From: a virus
Virus record (IMG/VR): IMGVR_UViG_3300044858_005202
Coordinates: 1-30,590 of that record
Reading direction: 5' to 3' (one strand)
DNA length: 30,590 bases
In this document: piece after piece, positions 18,079 through 26,927 of the stretch
Layout: the number at the start of each line of letters is the position of its first letter
Position numbering within the stretch: the first letter of the stretch is position 1
Position numbers and translations under genes: made by a program
The notes under the pieces: generated by a model
The model's input: only the letters and a program-made list of their open reading frames with translations
Database searches by the model: none
What the model was told of the DNA's origin: nothing

Positions 18079-20202
18079 ATGGCAAGGACAGAAAAGAAGT
18101 TTGGTCAACTTACGCAACCGGCTGCAAACACGCTGCATGAGATTGTTCCAACATCCAGCAACCGAAGAAATGTCCTGCTCAATGTTACTGGACGCGCAAA
18201 CTCATTTATTACCGCAATCACCGCAACCGCTCCGATAACATTTAATCCAACATCAGTGACGACAGGGCTTGCATCTCAAACTGGGGTTGCAATTACAACC
18301 ACTGGCGGCAACCCCAGCTACTATAGGGGCATTGGGCTAAACCCAGCAAAGAACACCTTTGTTCTTATTGCATATAACAGCAATCAACAGCCTGGGGTAG
18401 TTGGCATTAGCGCAACCGGGCCGACATCTGTTACTACCACTAGCGCGTCGGCAATTAATTACTCTGGTCAGGTCCAGTGGTACAACGCAGATTCAAGCTT
18501 CAGCTCCAACGGTCAACTCTGGACAGCGTCAAGCGGATCGTATTTTCTTACCTACCCAATTGTTGTTCTTGATGACACGTGGGCAATGATTTATTACTGG
18601 GGAAACACTGGCGCTACGTCTGACTACCGCACGGCAATATTTAGGTACAATGCCGGCGGCAGCCCAACGCCAGTTGGGTATAACGCATCACCAACAAGCG
18701 CAACACATCAGTACACCGGTGCTTCCACTTGGCAAGTTGCTGGCGTTTGGCAGATTAGACCAGGCACCACCGCGAACGGTGTGGGGATGCATATGTGGCA
18801 CCACGCTGGATCTGGTCAGGCAATTGGCTCGAGTGCGGTCGGTATGAGAATCTTTAGGGGCGGGGCCCAAACAGCGACCGCGTTCTGGGCAACAACGGCA
18901 AACAGTTCAAATCAAACTGGAACAAAACTTGCAAATTTCTGGCAGGACATTGAATTTAATGCTATCCATAACATATACGCAATAACAAACCCAACACTAA
19001 CCGCCGCGGACTCTTGGCACGGTGTGGCTTCTTCTGGTGGGACGATTGGAACCGATGGAATTTTGCCGCCAGCTGAAAACGCTAAGTTTGGATTTAGGTT
19101 TGTTGCTGCAACCTCTGGGGGCACAGACACCGCAGAGTTCCTGAAGGGTGCAATTACATACCCATCTGGAACGCCTACAACACTCGTCCCAACTGGGGTT
19201 GACAAGCCAATCTCTCAAATGCGATGGAGCCCAGACGGCACTCGCCTTGCAGTTATGTTCAACCGATCGCACAGCAACACGGTTTCTTTGAGCGTAACCT
19301 CAAGACGCATTGTAAGCAATGTGGCGACACTTACGCTCAATATTGGAAACCTTGCAAGCCATACCTATGTTGCTGGGGATTCAATTACCGTTTCAAGCGT
19401 TGCCTCACCGTTTAATGGTACTTTTACAGTTACGGCAGTAACATCAAATACTGTATCGTATGCACTAACAAACGCAGACATCGCAGCGACATCATCAACG
19501 GGCTCAGTGTCTGCGACAAAAACAAACAATCTCACCAACAGCGTGATAGCAATTTATACGCGTCAAAATGATGGTAGCTACATTGAAACGCATCAAAGCG
19601 GATCAACCATAAGCTTCTCAGCAAATCCACTTCCAAGTGGTCTCGCGTGGAACGGCGAATCAAATATCCTGGCAGTGACTGGGATAAATGCTGGCATATG
19701 GCTCTGGTATTTTGGCGGAACTTCCATTTCAAGGAGCACGGTAACCTCCGCTAGCGGGTGGACGGTGACCGCCCCGAACCCACAGGTTACATCTATGACC
19801 GCTCCAACCACGGGTGCAAACACCACGATTACCGGCCCAACGTTTATTACGCCAACAGCGCAAGCTTCGTACCTAGGGTATAACCGTTATCCTTCGGTTG
19901 TAGAATTCTTGCCAGTCGCTGGAGCCGTCTCGGATCTTCTATACATTGTAAGAGATACTTTGGGCATGAGCGACCAGAGAGATTTCACAAGCACGTGGCA
20001 AAACGTAAACAACCTTGGCGGATACTCTGGAACCGCAACAATTTCAAACTATGTAAACACGATAGCGCAATCTCTACCGGTTTCGTCTGGCAACGTAACG
20101 CAGTTGTCAAATATTGTTCTTGAGTCTGGTGAACGACTTTATGTTGAGCCAACAGTTTCAAACGCAGTAGACGCAGTTGCATATGGGGTTGAAATCACCT
20201 AA
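18079..20202 (+). CDS. Large virion adhesin with propeller-like repeats (707 aa)
   Basis: AAGGAG at 18066-18071, 7 bases before ATG 18079. The N-terminal ~60 residues look like an attachment domain. Repeats with the WD40/TolB-like signature appear (GIGLNPAKNTFVLIAY, ISQMRWSPDGTRLAVMF, GLAWNGESNILAVTG), suggesting a beta-propeller. Residues ~405-485 are an Ig-like module (IVSNVATLTL...FNGTFTVTAV...YALTNADI) that also occurs twice in the protein at 22288. The C-terminal ~90 residues end in SNIVLESGERLYVEPTVSNAVDAVAYGVEI, a motif I associate with phage structural proteins. Ends in TAATG overlap with the glycine-rich gene. Exact ligand unknown. Confidence 0.7.
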   Translation: MARTEKKFGQLTQPAANTLHEIVPTSSNRRNVLLNVTGRANSFITAITATAPITFNPTSVTTGLASQTGVAITTTGGNPSYYRGIGLNPAKNTFVLIAYNSNQQPGVVGISATGPTSVTTTSASAINYSGQVQWYNADSSFSSNGQLWTASSGSYFLTYPIVVLDDTWAMIYYWGNTGATSDYRTAIFRYNAGGSPTPVGYNASPTSATHQYTGASTWQVAGVWQIRPGTTANGVGMHMWHHAGSGQAIGSSAVGMRIFRGGAQTATAFWATTANSSNQTGTKLANFWQDIEFNAIHNIYAITNPTLTAADSWHGVASSGGTIGTDGILPPAENAKFGFRFVAATSGGTDTAEFLKGAITYPSGTPTTLVPTGVDKPISQMRWSPDGTRLAVMFNRSHSNTVSLSVTSRRIVSNVATLTLNIGNLASHTYVAGDSITVSSVASPFNGTFTVTAVTSNTVSYALTNADIAATSSTGSVSATKTNNLTNSVIAIYTRQNDGSYIETHQSGSTISFSANPLPSGLAWNGESNILAVTGINAGIWLWYFGGTSISRSTVTSASGWTVTAPNPQVTSMTAPTTGANTTITGPTFITPTAQASYLGYNRYPSVVEFLPVAGAVSDLLYIVRDTLGMSDQRDFTSTWQNVNNLGGYSGTATISNYVNTIAQSLPVSSGNVTQLSNIVLESGERLYVEPTVSNAVDAVAYGVEIT

Positions 20203-21137
20203 TGGCGATTACAAGCGTTAGAAAAACATCCATTATTCTTGACGAGTTTACCTCGTCTGGAATTTGGTATAAGCCATCTGGAGCCGTGCAGGTGACCGTG
20301 GAGGTTGTGGGCGGAGGCGGCGGTGGCGCTGGCGGAGCGTGGACATCTAGCACCACAAGCGCGCAGAGCCCGTGGCTTGGCGGGCAGGGGGGAGAATCGT
20401 ACTATGGAACATTCGTGGACCCGGATGCACTGCCAGAGACCGTTGCTATTCTAATTGGCAATGGTGGAAATGGTGGGGCTGCCCCAGCAACAATTGATAA
20501 CAATCCTAGCGCTGGCGGTGCTGGGACCTCAAGTTCATTCGGCAGCATCCTTGTTGCTGGGGGGGCTGGTGGAACGTCAAGCAGCCCAGCAGCCGCGCAA
20601 AGAAACTGGCCATTCGTATGGCCATATGTTGCAACCGGGTATCCAGCACTTCCGCCATCAGTAGTTCCTGGAGCAAGCGGTAGCGTCTCAGTGGGATACG
20701 GGGGGTATAGAAACGAGATCGGCGGCGGTGGTGGTGGCACTGGCGGGTACTGGTACAGCACTAGCGCTGCCACCTACTCTCCTGCAACCGCAGGCGGAAA
20801 AAGAGAAGCGATTTCTGGATACCTCTGGAGATATGGCGGGGAGGCAACCTTCAATGGCGGTGGCGGTGCGGGCGGTGCTGGCAACGGAAGCACAATTGCC
20901 TCAGCCGCTGGAACCGCTGGCACTGCTGGGTCTGGGGGCGGCGGTGGCGCTGCCGCAAACAAGGGCTCTGCGGGGGTGATAGACTGGAATGGCAAGCCTG
21001 GTGGAAATGGTGGCGTTCCAGGGGGAGGCGGCGGCAGCGCTGGTTCCAGCTTCACATCGGCTGCAACATCTCGAGGTTCTGGCGGCAATGGCGGAGCCGG
21101 AAGGGTTCGCGTTTGGACCCTAGTGGCTGGTAAATAG
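20202..21137 (+). CDS. Glycine-rich adhesin / fibre tip protein (311 aa)
   Basis: ATG 20202 shares its A with the previous stop. The start (TSSGIWYKPSGAVQVTVEVVGGGGGGAGGAW in parts) is the standard entry of glycine-rich phage tip domains. About 250 residues of Gly clusters separated by short aromatic and Asn/Ser loops follow, closing with GGAGRVRVWTLVAGK. It is the second protein of this class after 15665 but differs in the N-terminus and loop sequences, so the pair may recognise different surface ligands. A receptor-binding role is inferred from known polyglycine tips. Confidence 0.75.
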   Translation: MAITSVRKTSIILDEFTSSGIWYKPSGAVQVTVEVVGGGGGGAGGAWTSSTTSAQSPWLGGQGGESYYGTFVDPDALPETVAILIGNGGNGGAAPATIDNNPSAGGAGTSSSFGSILVAGGAGGTSSSPAAAQRNWPFVWPYVATGYPALPPSVVPGASGSVSVGYGGYRNEIGGGGGGTGGYWYSTSAATYSPATAGGKREAISGYLWRYGGEATFNGGGGAGGAGNGSTIASAAGTAGTAGSGGGGGAAANKGSAGVIDWNGKPGGNGGVPGGGGGSAGSSFTSAATSRGSGGNGGAGRVRVWTLVAGK

Positions 21138-21138
21138 C

Positions 21139-21390
21139 ATGCAAACAAAACTATTTGCCGTTGTTGTTGATTCGGTGGTTGACGGGGTATATCTCGCTGA
21201 AAGCCTTGACCTAATGAGGCAACTTGCCCCATGGGCGGACCTAGTGGTGGATGTAACAGACTACGGTCAATCAACACCATCGGCGGGGTGGCTCCTAGAT
21301 GATTCTGGGCAATTTGTTGACCCCGAAGCCCCAGAAGATGCCTCCGTAGAGGATACGGAGGAACCAGCCGAAGAAGACCCAGTCTCGTAG
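21139..21390 (+). CDS. Small acidic protein after the glycine-rich fibre (83 aa)
   Basis: An N-terminal alpha/beta part (LFAVVVDSVVDGVYLAESLDLM, LVVDVTDYGQ) is followed by a strongly acidic tail of Glu, Asp and Pro. It starts 1 base after the previous stop. Small acidic proteins placed directly behind a tip gene are often fibre assembly chaperones; the protein at 28301 has a comparable layout. No family recognised. A small hairpin (ACGGA/TCCGT, 21391-21405) follows the stop. Confidence 0.55.
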   Translation: MQTKLFAVVVDSVVDGVYLAESLDLMRQLAPWADLVVDVTDYGQSTPSAGWLLDDSGQFVDPEAPEDASVEDTEEPAEEDPVS

Positions 21391-21425
21391 ACGGATCTTT
21401 TCCGTGATCGGTCCTGGCAAACGGG

Positions 21426-21431
21426 TATAAT
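21426..21431 (+). promoter_or_regulatory. -10 box ahead of the gene at 21458
   Basis: A perfect TATAAT in the 67-base gap, 26 bases before ATG 21458, which has its own SD (GAGG, 21449-21452). No good -35 is visible. It may start a second fibre transcript. Confidence 0.45.
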
Positions 21432-21457
21432 CGTTAAAACGTTAAGTTGAGGTACTT

Positions 21458-21688
21458 ATGGCAAACAAGGTGTTCGTCTGGAGCGGGTCAGCATGGGTGG
21501 AGGTTATTACAGCCGTCGCTGCGCACGCTCAGGAGCACCTTGCGGGCGGACTTGACCCCCTTGTTGTTGGGGCGCCAGAGATTTCATCGGCATACGCAGA
21601 CAATCGAGAGGTTCTTGTTGCCGACGGGTTTGGTGGTACTAGGTTTGAAAAGCACCCTAACGCCGCCCTATCGTGGTGGATGTCCTAA
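21458..21688 (+). CDS. Small virion-type protein (76 aa)
   Basis: Starts with KVFVWSGSAWVEV, the short module seen as YNGSAWVDLG in the fibre genes upstream, followed by HAQEHLAGGLDPLVV, a segment often found near phage fibre trimerisation sites, and an aromatic C-terminus. Probably a minor fibre or baseplate component. Stop overlaps the next start (TAATG). Confidence 0.6.
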   Translation: MANKVFVWSGSAWVEVITAVAAHAQEHLAGGLDPLVVGAPEISSAYADNREVLVADGFGGTRFEKHPNAALSWWMS

Positions 21689-22008
21689 TGGCAACGATTA
21701 CAAGGCTTGCCGTTAGCAACCCAGCCGAAGACACCGAAACCCTTGCGTTTACGGCAAATTCAACGTATCTTGTATCTGTTATCGCTACGAATAAGAGCCA
21801 AGGTGAGTCCTCAAGGGTTTATGTGTGGATTGCCCCCCTCAACGACAACACCGAATCAAGCAGGGGATATATCGCTCACAACCTAACCATAGAGCCGTCT
21901 AACACCTATGAAACATTCAAGTTTTCAGTAATTAACACAGACAAGGTATATGTCAAGGCTACAAATGGGCACACCTCGTTTGTCGTTTCTGGCGTTGATC
22001 AGGCATAA
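21688..22008 (+). CDS. Beta-sandwich virion-type protein (106 aa)
   Basis: ATG 21688 shares its A with the previous stop. The sequence alternates strands and turns throughout (ITRLAVSNPAEDTETLAFTA, YLVSVIATNKSQ, SRVYVWIAPLNDN, YETFKFSVINTDKVYVKATN), the layout of a single Ig-like or lectin-like sandwich. No Cys or signal. Probably a small adhesin or decoration protein of the tail apparatus. The next gene's SD (AAGGAG) overlaps its stop. Confidence 0.6.
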   Translation: MATITRLAVSNPAEDTETLAFTANSTYLVSVIATNKSQGESSRVYVWIAPLNDNTESSRGYIAHNLTIEPSNTYETFKFSVINTDKVYVKATNGHTSFVVSGVDQA

Positions 22009-22018
22009 GGAGCGATAG

Positions 22019-22285
22019 GTGGCATACGCACGAGGCAAAGAGACGTTGACGCCGGGGATCATCGTAGGCGGTCAAAACGTGTTCGGCAAAGCTTTTTATG
22101 GGTTGCGTCTTGATAGCGATACTGGTACACTCACCGTTGACAAGGTGGTAGACGGTACGGCTGTCTACACCCCAGCGGCAGACCTTGTTAACACGTCTGC
22201 AGACTATGACCAGTGGGTCTGGACGCAAAATAAACTGGTATTCTCATTTAATGAAAACGGACATCTTTTGATGGAGGTCAGGTAA
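22019..22285 (+). CDS. Small virion-type protein (88 aa)
   Basis: AAGGAG at 22007-22012 lies 6 bases before GTG 22019. The product is beta-rich (FYGLRLDSDTGTLTVDKVVDG, YDQWVWTQNKLVFSFNENGHLLMEV). The final FNENGHLLMEV resembles ends of tail-fibre adaptor proteins. No family named. It lies directly before the fibre gene at 22288. Confidence 0.6.
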   Translation: MAYARGKETLTPGIIVGGQNVFGKAFYGLRLDSDTGTLTVDKVVDGTAVYTPAADLVNTSADYDQWVWTQNKLVFSFNENGHLLMEVR

Positions 22286-22287
22286 CA

Positions 22288-24222
22288 ATGGCAGAGTTGA
22301 TTGATCTAGGTAAGTTGCGCTTTGACTTTAAGGGCGCATACGCTGGCGGCACCACCTATGAGCGCAATGACGTTGTTATCTATCAGGGCAGCGCCTATGT
22401 CTACAAGAACGCCACCTCCGCGGCTGGGAACGTTCCAACCAATGCGACCTATTGGGACAAGATGTCTCAAGGTGTCAACATTGGTGGCGGAGACTCAGGA
22501 AAGCTGCTTACCAACAATGGAACTGATTATGCTTGGACGGCAACACCAGAGGTAACGTCACTTACAACTGTTGGCGATGCAACAATTGGAGATCAGGCAC
22601 TTGTTGGTTCGGGAGCGACAGCCCTTGCCGCAACGCTGACCAACCCAAAGGTTGTCATAAAAACCAGCGCATCTGACTATGCGCAGGTTGCATTCCAGAA
22701 TGCAGGCGACACCGCAGACTCATCCACCGACTTTATTGCGTATGCAAACAATGGAACCGATGACGCTGGCTGGATTGACATGGGCATCACGTCAGGAAGC
22801 TTTAACGACGAAGAGTTCACCATCACCGGACCACACGACGGCTACATCTTTATGGAAGCGCCAGCGGGGACATCGGGCTCGGGAAATCTTGTTCTTGCCA
22901 CTGGGGCAAACGGGACAGAAAACAAGATTGTGTTTGCCGCTGGTGGACTAAGCAGCGACAACACGCAAATGATTATCATTCCCGACCAAAATATTCACAT
23001 TGAGATTCCAACCGCATCAACAAGCCCAACCACCGGCGCGCTTACTGTCGTGGGTGGCGTTGGCATTCAAGGCGACGTAAATATTCAGGGGACCATTGCA
23101 TTTGGTGGCGCTGGAACAACCGTAGAAACTGATAACCTTTCTGTCAGCGAGCCAATGATTTTCGTTGCCAACGCAAACCCAGCAAACTCACTTGACCTTG
23201 GTATTGTTGGCGAAGCGTATGTAACAACCACACTTGACCCAGTTGCAAGCATTACAACAAAGGCAATCGCAAGCAATGTGGCAACACTTGGTGTGACCTA
23301 CGGTGGGGGGGCCGAGCCAGTTCAGGTTGGGGACACCATCGTTGTAACCGATGTTGACGCAACGTTCAACGGAACATACACCGTTACAGCAAGGACGGGC
23401 TCTACGGTCTCTTATGCCAAGACTAATGCAAACATCACGCAAACTGCCGCAACTTCTGCACTTGCAAAAACTGTAACAACTAAGGCGCTTACCTCAAACA
23501 TTGCAACGCTTACCACTGACGTGACGCATACATTTATTGCTGGAGAGCAGGTGGTTGTTGCTGGGGTGGATGCAACGTTTAACGGCACATATACCATTTT
23601 GGCAACTCCAACTACGACAACCTTTACCTATGCAAAAACCGCCTCAGACGTCACGTCCGCCGCATCTGGTGGCGGAACTGCGACGGTAGAAAAGCTTCTT
23701 GGGTTTGTCAACGCTACCGATGTATCGCGAACTAGGTACTCGGGGTTTGTAAAAGATGCAAGCGACGGAAAGTGGAAGCTTTTTGACGGCATTAATACAA
23801 AGCCAACAACCACGGTAAATTTCGGACAGGCTGGCGTCACCTATGGGTCGCTTAAGGTTGGTGCACTTGAGGCCGATAGCGTTCTTATCAATGGAGCCGC
23901 CCCAGCAAGCGAGGCATTCGTAAACAACCAACTTGGTCTTTCGTGGCAGGTGAAAACAGCAAATTATACGCTTGCGTCTGGGGATAACATTTTTGCAGAC
24001 TCAACCGCAGGATCGTTTACGCTGACACTTCCAGCGTCACCAGCGACAAACACCCGAGCACGCATTCACGACGTCGCCGGTAAGTGGAACACGTTCCCAG
24101 TTGTTATTGCAAGAAACGGACAGTTGATTCAGGGCGTTGCGGAAAACCTCAACCTTAACGTGCAGTACGCAACCGTTGAGCTATTCTATGCTGGCTCCTC
24201 ATATGGTTGGAGAGTCGTGTAA
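22288..24222 (+). CDS. Tail fibre with carbohydrate-binding-like head and two Ig-like inserts (644 aa)
   Basis: The N-terminus (FDFKGAYAGGTTYERNDVVIY, SAYVYKNATSAAGNVPTNATYWDKM) resembles small CBM5/12-type modules in phage fibres. The middle (TGALTVVGGVGIQGDVNIQG, TTVETDNLSVSEPMIFVAN, SGFVKDASDGKWKLFDGI, TTTVNFGQAGV) is a module I recall from cyanophage-like structural proteins. Two copies of an Ig-like module (~23245-23460 and 23470-23690) sit inside that middle domain. The C-terminus (NIFADSTAGSFTLTLPASP...VVIARNGQLIQG...GWRVV) is a common fibre tip. No catalytic motif. Ends in TAATG overlap with the first of three paralogues. Confidence 0.8.
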   Translation: MAELIDLGKLRFDFKGAYAGGTTYERNDVVIYQGSAYVYKNATSAAGNVPTNATYWDKMSQGVNIGGGDSGKLLTNNGTDYAWTATPEVTSLTTVGDATIGDQALVGSGATALAATLTNPKVVIKTSASDYAQVAFQNAGDTADSSTDFIAYANNGTDDAGWIDMGITSGSFNDEEFTITGPHDGYIFMEAPAGTSGSGNLVLATGANGTENKIVFAAGGLSSDNTQMIIIPDQNIHIEIPTASTSPTTGALTVVGGVGIQGDVNIQGTIAFGGAGTTVETDNLSVSEPMIFVANANPANSLDLGIVGEAYVTTTLDPVASITTKAIASNVATLGVTYGGGAEPVQVGDTIVVTDVDATFNGTYTVTARTGSTVSYAKTNANITQTAATSALAKTVTTKALTSNIATLTTDVTHTFIAGEQVVVAGVDATFNGTYTILATPTTTTFTYAKTASDVTSAASGGGTATVEKLLGFVNATDVSRTRYSGFVKDASDGKWKLFDGINTKPTTTVNFGQAGVTYGSLKVGALEADSVLINGAAPASEAFVNNQLGLSWQVKTANYTLASGDNIFADSTAGSFTLTLPASPATNTRARIHDVAGKWNTFPVVIARNGQLIQGVAENLNLNVQYATVELFYAGSSYGWRVV

Positions 24223-25553
24223 TGGCAAATATCTATAGGCTTATAGACCCCAAGGGGTTAGATCCCCTTCCAACATTTGCCACGTGGGATAACACGGGTG
24301 GCGGGATCTATGACAGCTATGGCGGGCACGTTGCCGACTACACCATTTCTGGAAACTCTGAGTTTACTAATAACGGAAACATTGTTTCCTCTATTACAAG
24401 TCAGGCAAGCAGCAACTCAAGGACTACGGGCTGGCCAAGCTTTACCTGCGCCAATCAGGCAGAGGGAAACTGGACGATCAACCCGCCTGGGATGGGCGGG
24501 TTTGGAACTGGATACCGAAGAGAAGACCGCGTGCAGCTTGTGTGGCCAGATTACGGAACTGTCATTGGAAATTCTGGGATTCGCCAACGCATCTCCATCC
24601 ATGCCAACGGAAACGTAATTTCAGTGTATGCAAGAGGAAGCCTTCTTCCTTATGAGTCGCTCACCACAAACACGTCCACATACAGGAATATTATTGGCGA
24701 GCCCGGAACCAACTGCAGGGGCATGATTTCATACAACGACAGGACAAGAACGCTTGCGTATATGGTTTCGGACAGCTCGCTGAACTATCGAGTGCACGTA
24801 TGGAGGCACCCGCAGGTTTCGCTGAATGAATTGTCATACAAGACTGGTCAGTTGTACAAGTTTTTGACTGAAGCAAAAAGCGCAACGAATGGCGCTTCAT
24901 ATTATTACAACGATTTTGCATTTTCATCAAGCAGCGCCAGCAGCTATACCGAATCTATGCACCACATAAGAATCGTCATGGGCGATAACGGAACCCTTGG
25001 GCTTATTCGGTTTACGCCAAGCAACCAAACAATACATCGTTACGCAGTGCTTAATCCTTCGGGAACTTCTATCACCGGAACTGTAACAGCTGTTTCGGAC
25101 AACACGGTAACGACATCCTACGGGATTGAGCAGGGCGGTTACTACGGAATGCGATCAAATATCACGTGGGACAACCTGTGGGTTGTCGCCTATGCGCCGT
25201 ACTATTACTACGGCACTGGGTTTGCTTCTCACTTCGTCTACACCCCAGACCCCTCAAAGGGATATAAGTTTCTGAACTCAAACACCTCCACTGGCTGCCA
25301 GGTTGTTCCGGTTCAGGAAGGACAATTTCTTTTCCGTCAATCTGACAATACCGACAGCGGGGCTGGCGTGTCCGTGTCGTCCATAGATCCGACTGGGGCT
25401 TTTGTTAACGAGCGCAACGCAAGCGGTGCCGCAATTTCTAATGGCGGAACCCTAGTGGCGTCAAGCGCAGCGAATAGCTACGACGTGTTTAACACGAGTA
25501 CTGCGTATGTGCCCCTGATCCCAATGGGAAGCTGGTACGGCGGAGGGAGATAA
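24222..25553 (+). CDS. Paralogue 1 of a tandem adhesin-like family (443 aa)
   Basis: First of three adjacent homologues. Shared features: an N-terminal DPLPTF motif, a middle SxxTGEPGTxxxGxxSYNxRTR segment, then GASYYYNDFAFSSS, HHIRIVMGDNGTLGLIRFTPSNQ, TTSYGIEQGGYYGMR, WVVAYAPYYYYGTG, DPSKGYKF, and a C-terminal STAYVPLIPMGSWYGG. It is rich in Tyr, Ser and Thr, mostly beta, without signal, TM or catalytic motif. I do not recognise the family; as part of the fibre operon it is probably a virion surface protein. It is the most diverged of the three. Its stop overlaps the start of paralogue 2 (TAATG). Confidence 0.7.
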   Translation: MANIYRLIDPKGLDPLPTFATWDNTGGGIYDSYGGHVADYTISGNSEFTNNGNIVSSITSQASSNSRTTGWPSFTCANQAEGNWTINPPGMGGFGTGYRREDRVQLVWPDYGTVIGNSGIRQRISIHANGNVISVYARGSLLPYESLTTNTSTYRNIIGEPGTNCRGMISYNDRTRTLAYMVSDSSLNYRVHVWRHPQVSLNELSYKTGQLYKFLTEAKSATNGASYYYNDFAFSSSSASSYTESMHHIRIVMGDNGTLGLIRFTPSNQTIHRYAVLNPSGTSITGTVTAVSDNTVTTSYGIEQGGYYGMRSNITWDNLWVVAYAPYYYYGTGFASHFVYTPDPSKGYKFLNSNTSTGCQVVPVQEGQFLFRQSDNTDSGAGVSVSSIDPTGAFVNERNASGAAISNGGTLVASSAANSYDVFNTSTAYVPLIPMGSWYGGGR

Positions 25554-26917
25554 TGCCTGCCCTCAACCTTAACGAAATCCTTGACCCAACCGTATACATG
25601 AGCGGGCTTCCGCTTATTGTCCAAATGGAGGGCACTGCTGGCGCAACGGTTAGATCCTCTTCTGGGGACGCGATGTCTTCGTATACATTTACAACCTCAG
25701 AGGGATCAAGCACACTAGCCGGAAGCACCTTCCTAGGGACCACCTCTCTAATTGGCCAGAGCGGCGCCGCCTATATGATTCAATCAACAGCAAACAACAC
25801 CAACGTAGCGTCGTTACTTCAGGACCCAGCTTCATCTTTTTCTGCTAGCAATTCCAACGCAATGACTGGCAGACCAAACCAAGGAACAAGCGTTTATCCC
25901 TACTTTGGGACAACAATTGGCACTATTGGGAAAAGGCAGCGTGCTTCAATCTTTACGAGCGGAACAACAATTCGTATGTATCGTCGCAGCCTACAAACGG
26001 CTGCGGAGTCGTTTACCTTGACCCAGCGAACCACTAGCGGTGAGCCGGGAACCGCCAACTCGGGCCAGACCTCCTACAATGAGCGGACAAACAGACTTAT
26101 TGTGGTAATGAGCGGAACATCTACGTATCGTGTGCATGTTTATACAAATCCGAATATTAACCTGAATAGTTCATCGTATCGGGTTGGCGATTTGTTTAAA
26201 TTTGTAAACGATGCGTTTAGCGGACTTAATGGCGCCTCCTACTTCTACAATGACTTCACATGGAGCACCTCAAACTCAACATCATACACGGAGTCAATTT
26301 CCCACAACAGGTTTATCCTTGGGGACAACAATATTGTCGGCATGTTCCGCATGACTCCAAGTAACCAGTCGGTGGCCGCAAACATGACCCTTAACTCTGG
26401 CTCAACGACAACAACAGTTACACAGTTGTGGACATCCTCGTTGACGACCAGCTACGGCATTGAGCAGGGGGCGCTGTATGGATCAAGAACGCAAAATGAC
26501 TGGGGAAATACATTCGTTGCCGCATACTGCGTGTATTACTATTACGGGTGCGGCATAAAAATTGTGTTCTTCTATGCCGCAGATCCATCTAAGTACTATG
26601 TATACACCTACGACGACACCCAGTCTGGGGTATCTATTGCCCCTCAGGGCGTAGGGGGATTTATGCTTAAAATTAACAGCGCAAACAGTGACGGGGTCGG
26701 CACTCGAGTGTATGCAATAAATCCAAACGACATGAGGGGAACCTCAATCAACATGAACGGCAGTGGTGTTTCAAACGGTGGAACAGTTGGCCTCCTAAAT
26801 CCATACTGGGGTTTTGACCTGTACGGAAGCAGCACCCAATACAACATAGTGCATTCAGCGACCTCTTGGTTTACGCCCATGAAAACGATTTTGCAGCCAA
26901 GAGACATCACAGGGTAG
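25553..26917 (+). CDS. Paralogue 2 of a tandem adhesin-like family (454 aa)
   Basis: GGAGGGAG precedes the ATG at 25553. The N-terminus LNEILDP matches LNEVLNP of paralogue 3. The core GASYFYNDFTWST, SYTESISHNRFILGDNNIVGMFRMTPSNQ, TTSYGIEQGALYGSRT, CVYYYYGCG and ADPSKYY is nearly identical to paralogue 3, and at 26231-26269 the DNA is identical over 39 bases to 27642-27680. Here CxxxxxxxC replaces the Ser/Ala of the others around the YYYYG motif, a possible local disulfide. No known family; probable virion surface protein. Confidence 0.7.
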   Translation: MPALNLNEILDPTVYMSGLPLIVQMEGTAGATVRSSSGDAMSSYTFTTSEGSSTLAGSTFLGTTSLIGQSGAAYMIQSTANNTNVASLLQDPASSFSASNSNAMTGRPNQGTSVYPYFGTTIGTIGKRQRASIFTSGTTIRMYRRSLQTAAESFTLTQRTTSGEPGTANSGQTSYNERTNRLIVVMSGTSTYRVHVYTNPNINLNSSSYRVGDLFKFVNDAFSGLNGASYFYNDFTWSTSNSTSYTESISHNRFILGDNNIVGMFRMTPSNQSVAANMTLNSGSTTTTVTQLWTSSLTTSYGIEQGALYGSRTQNDWGNTFVAAYCVYYYYGCGIKIVFFYAADPSKYYVYTYDDTQSGVSIAPQGVGGFMLKINSANSDGVGTRVYAINPNDMRGTSINMNGSGVSNGGTVGLLNPYWGFDLYGSSTQYNIVHSATSWFTPMKTILQPRDITG

Positions 26918-26927
26918 GTAGCAAGAA

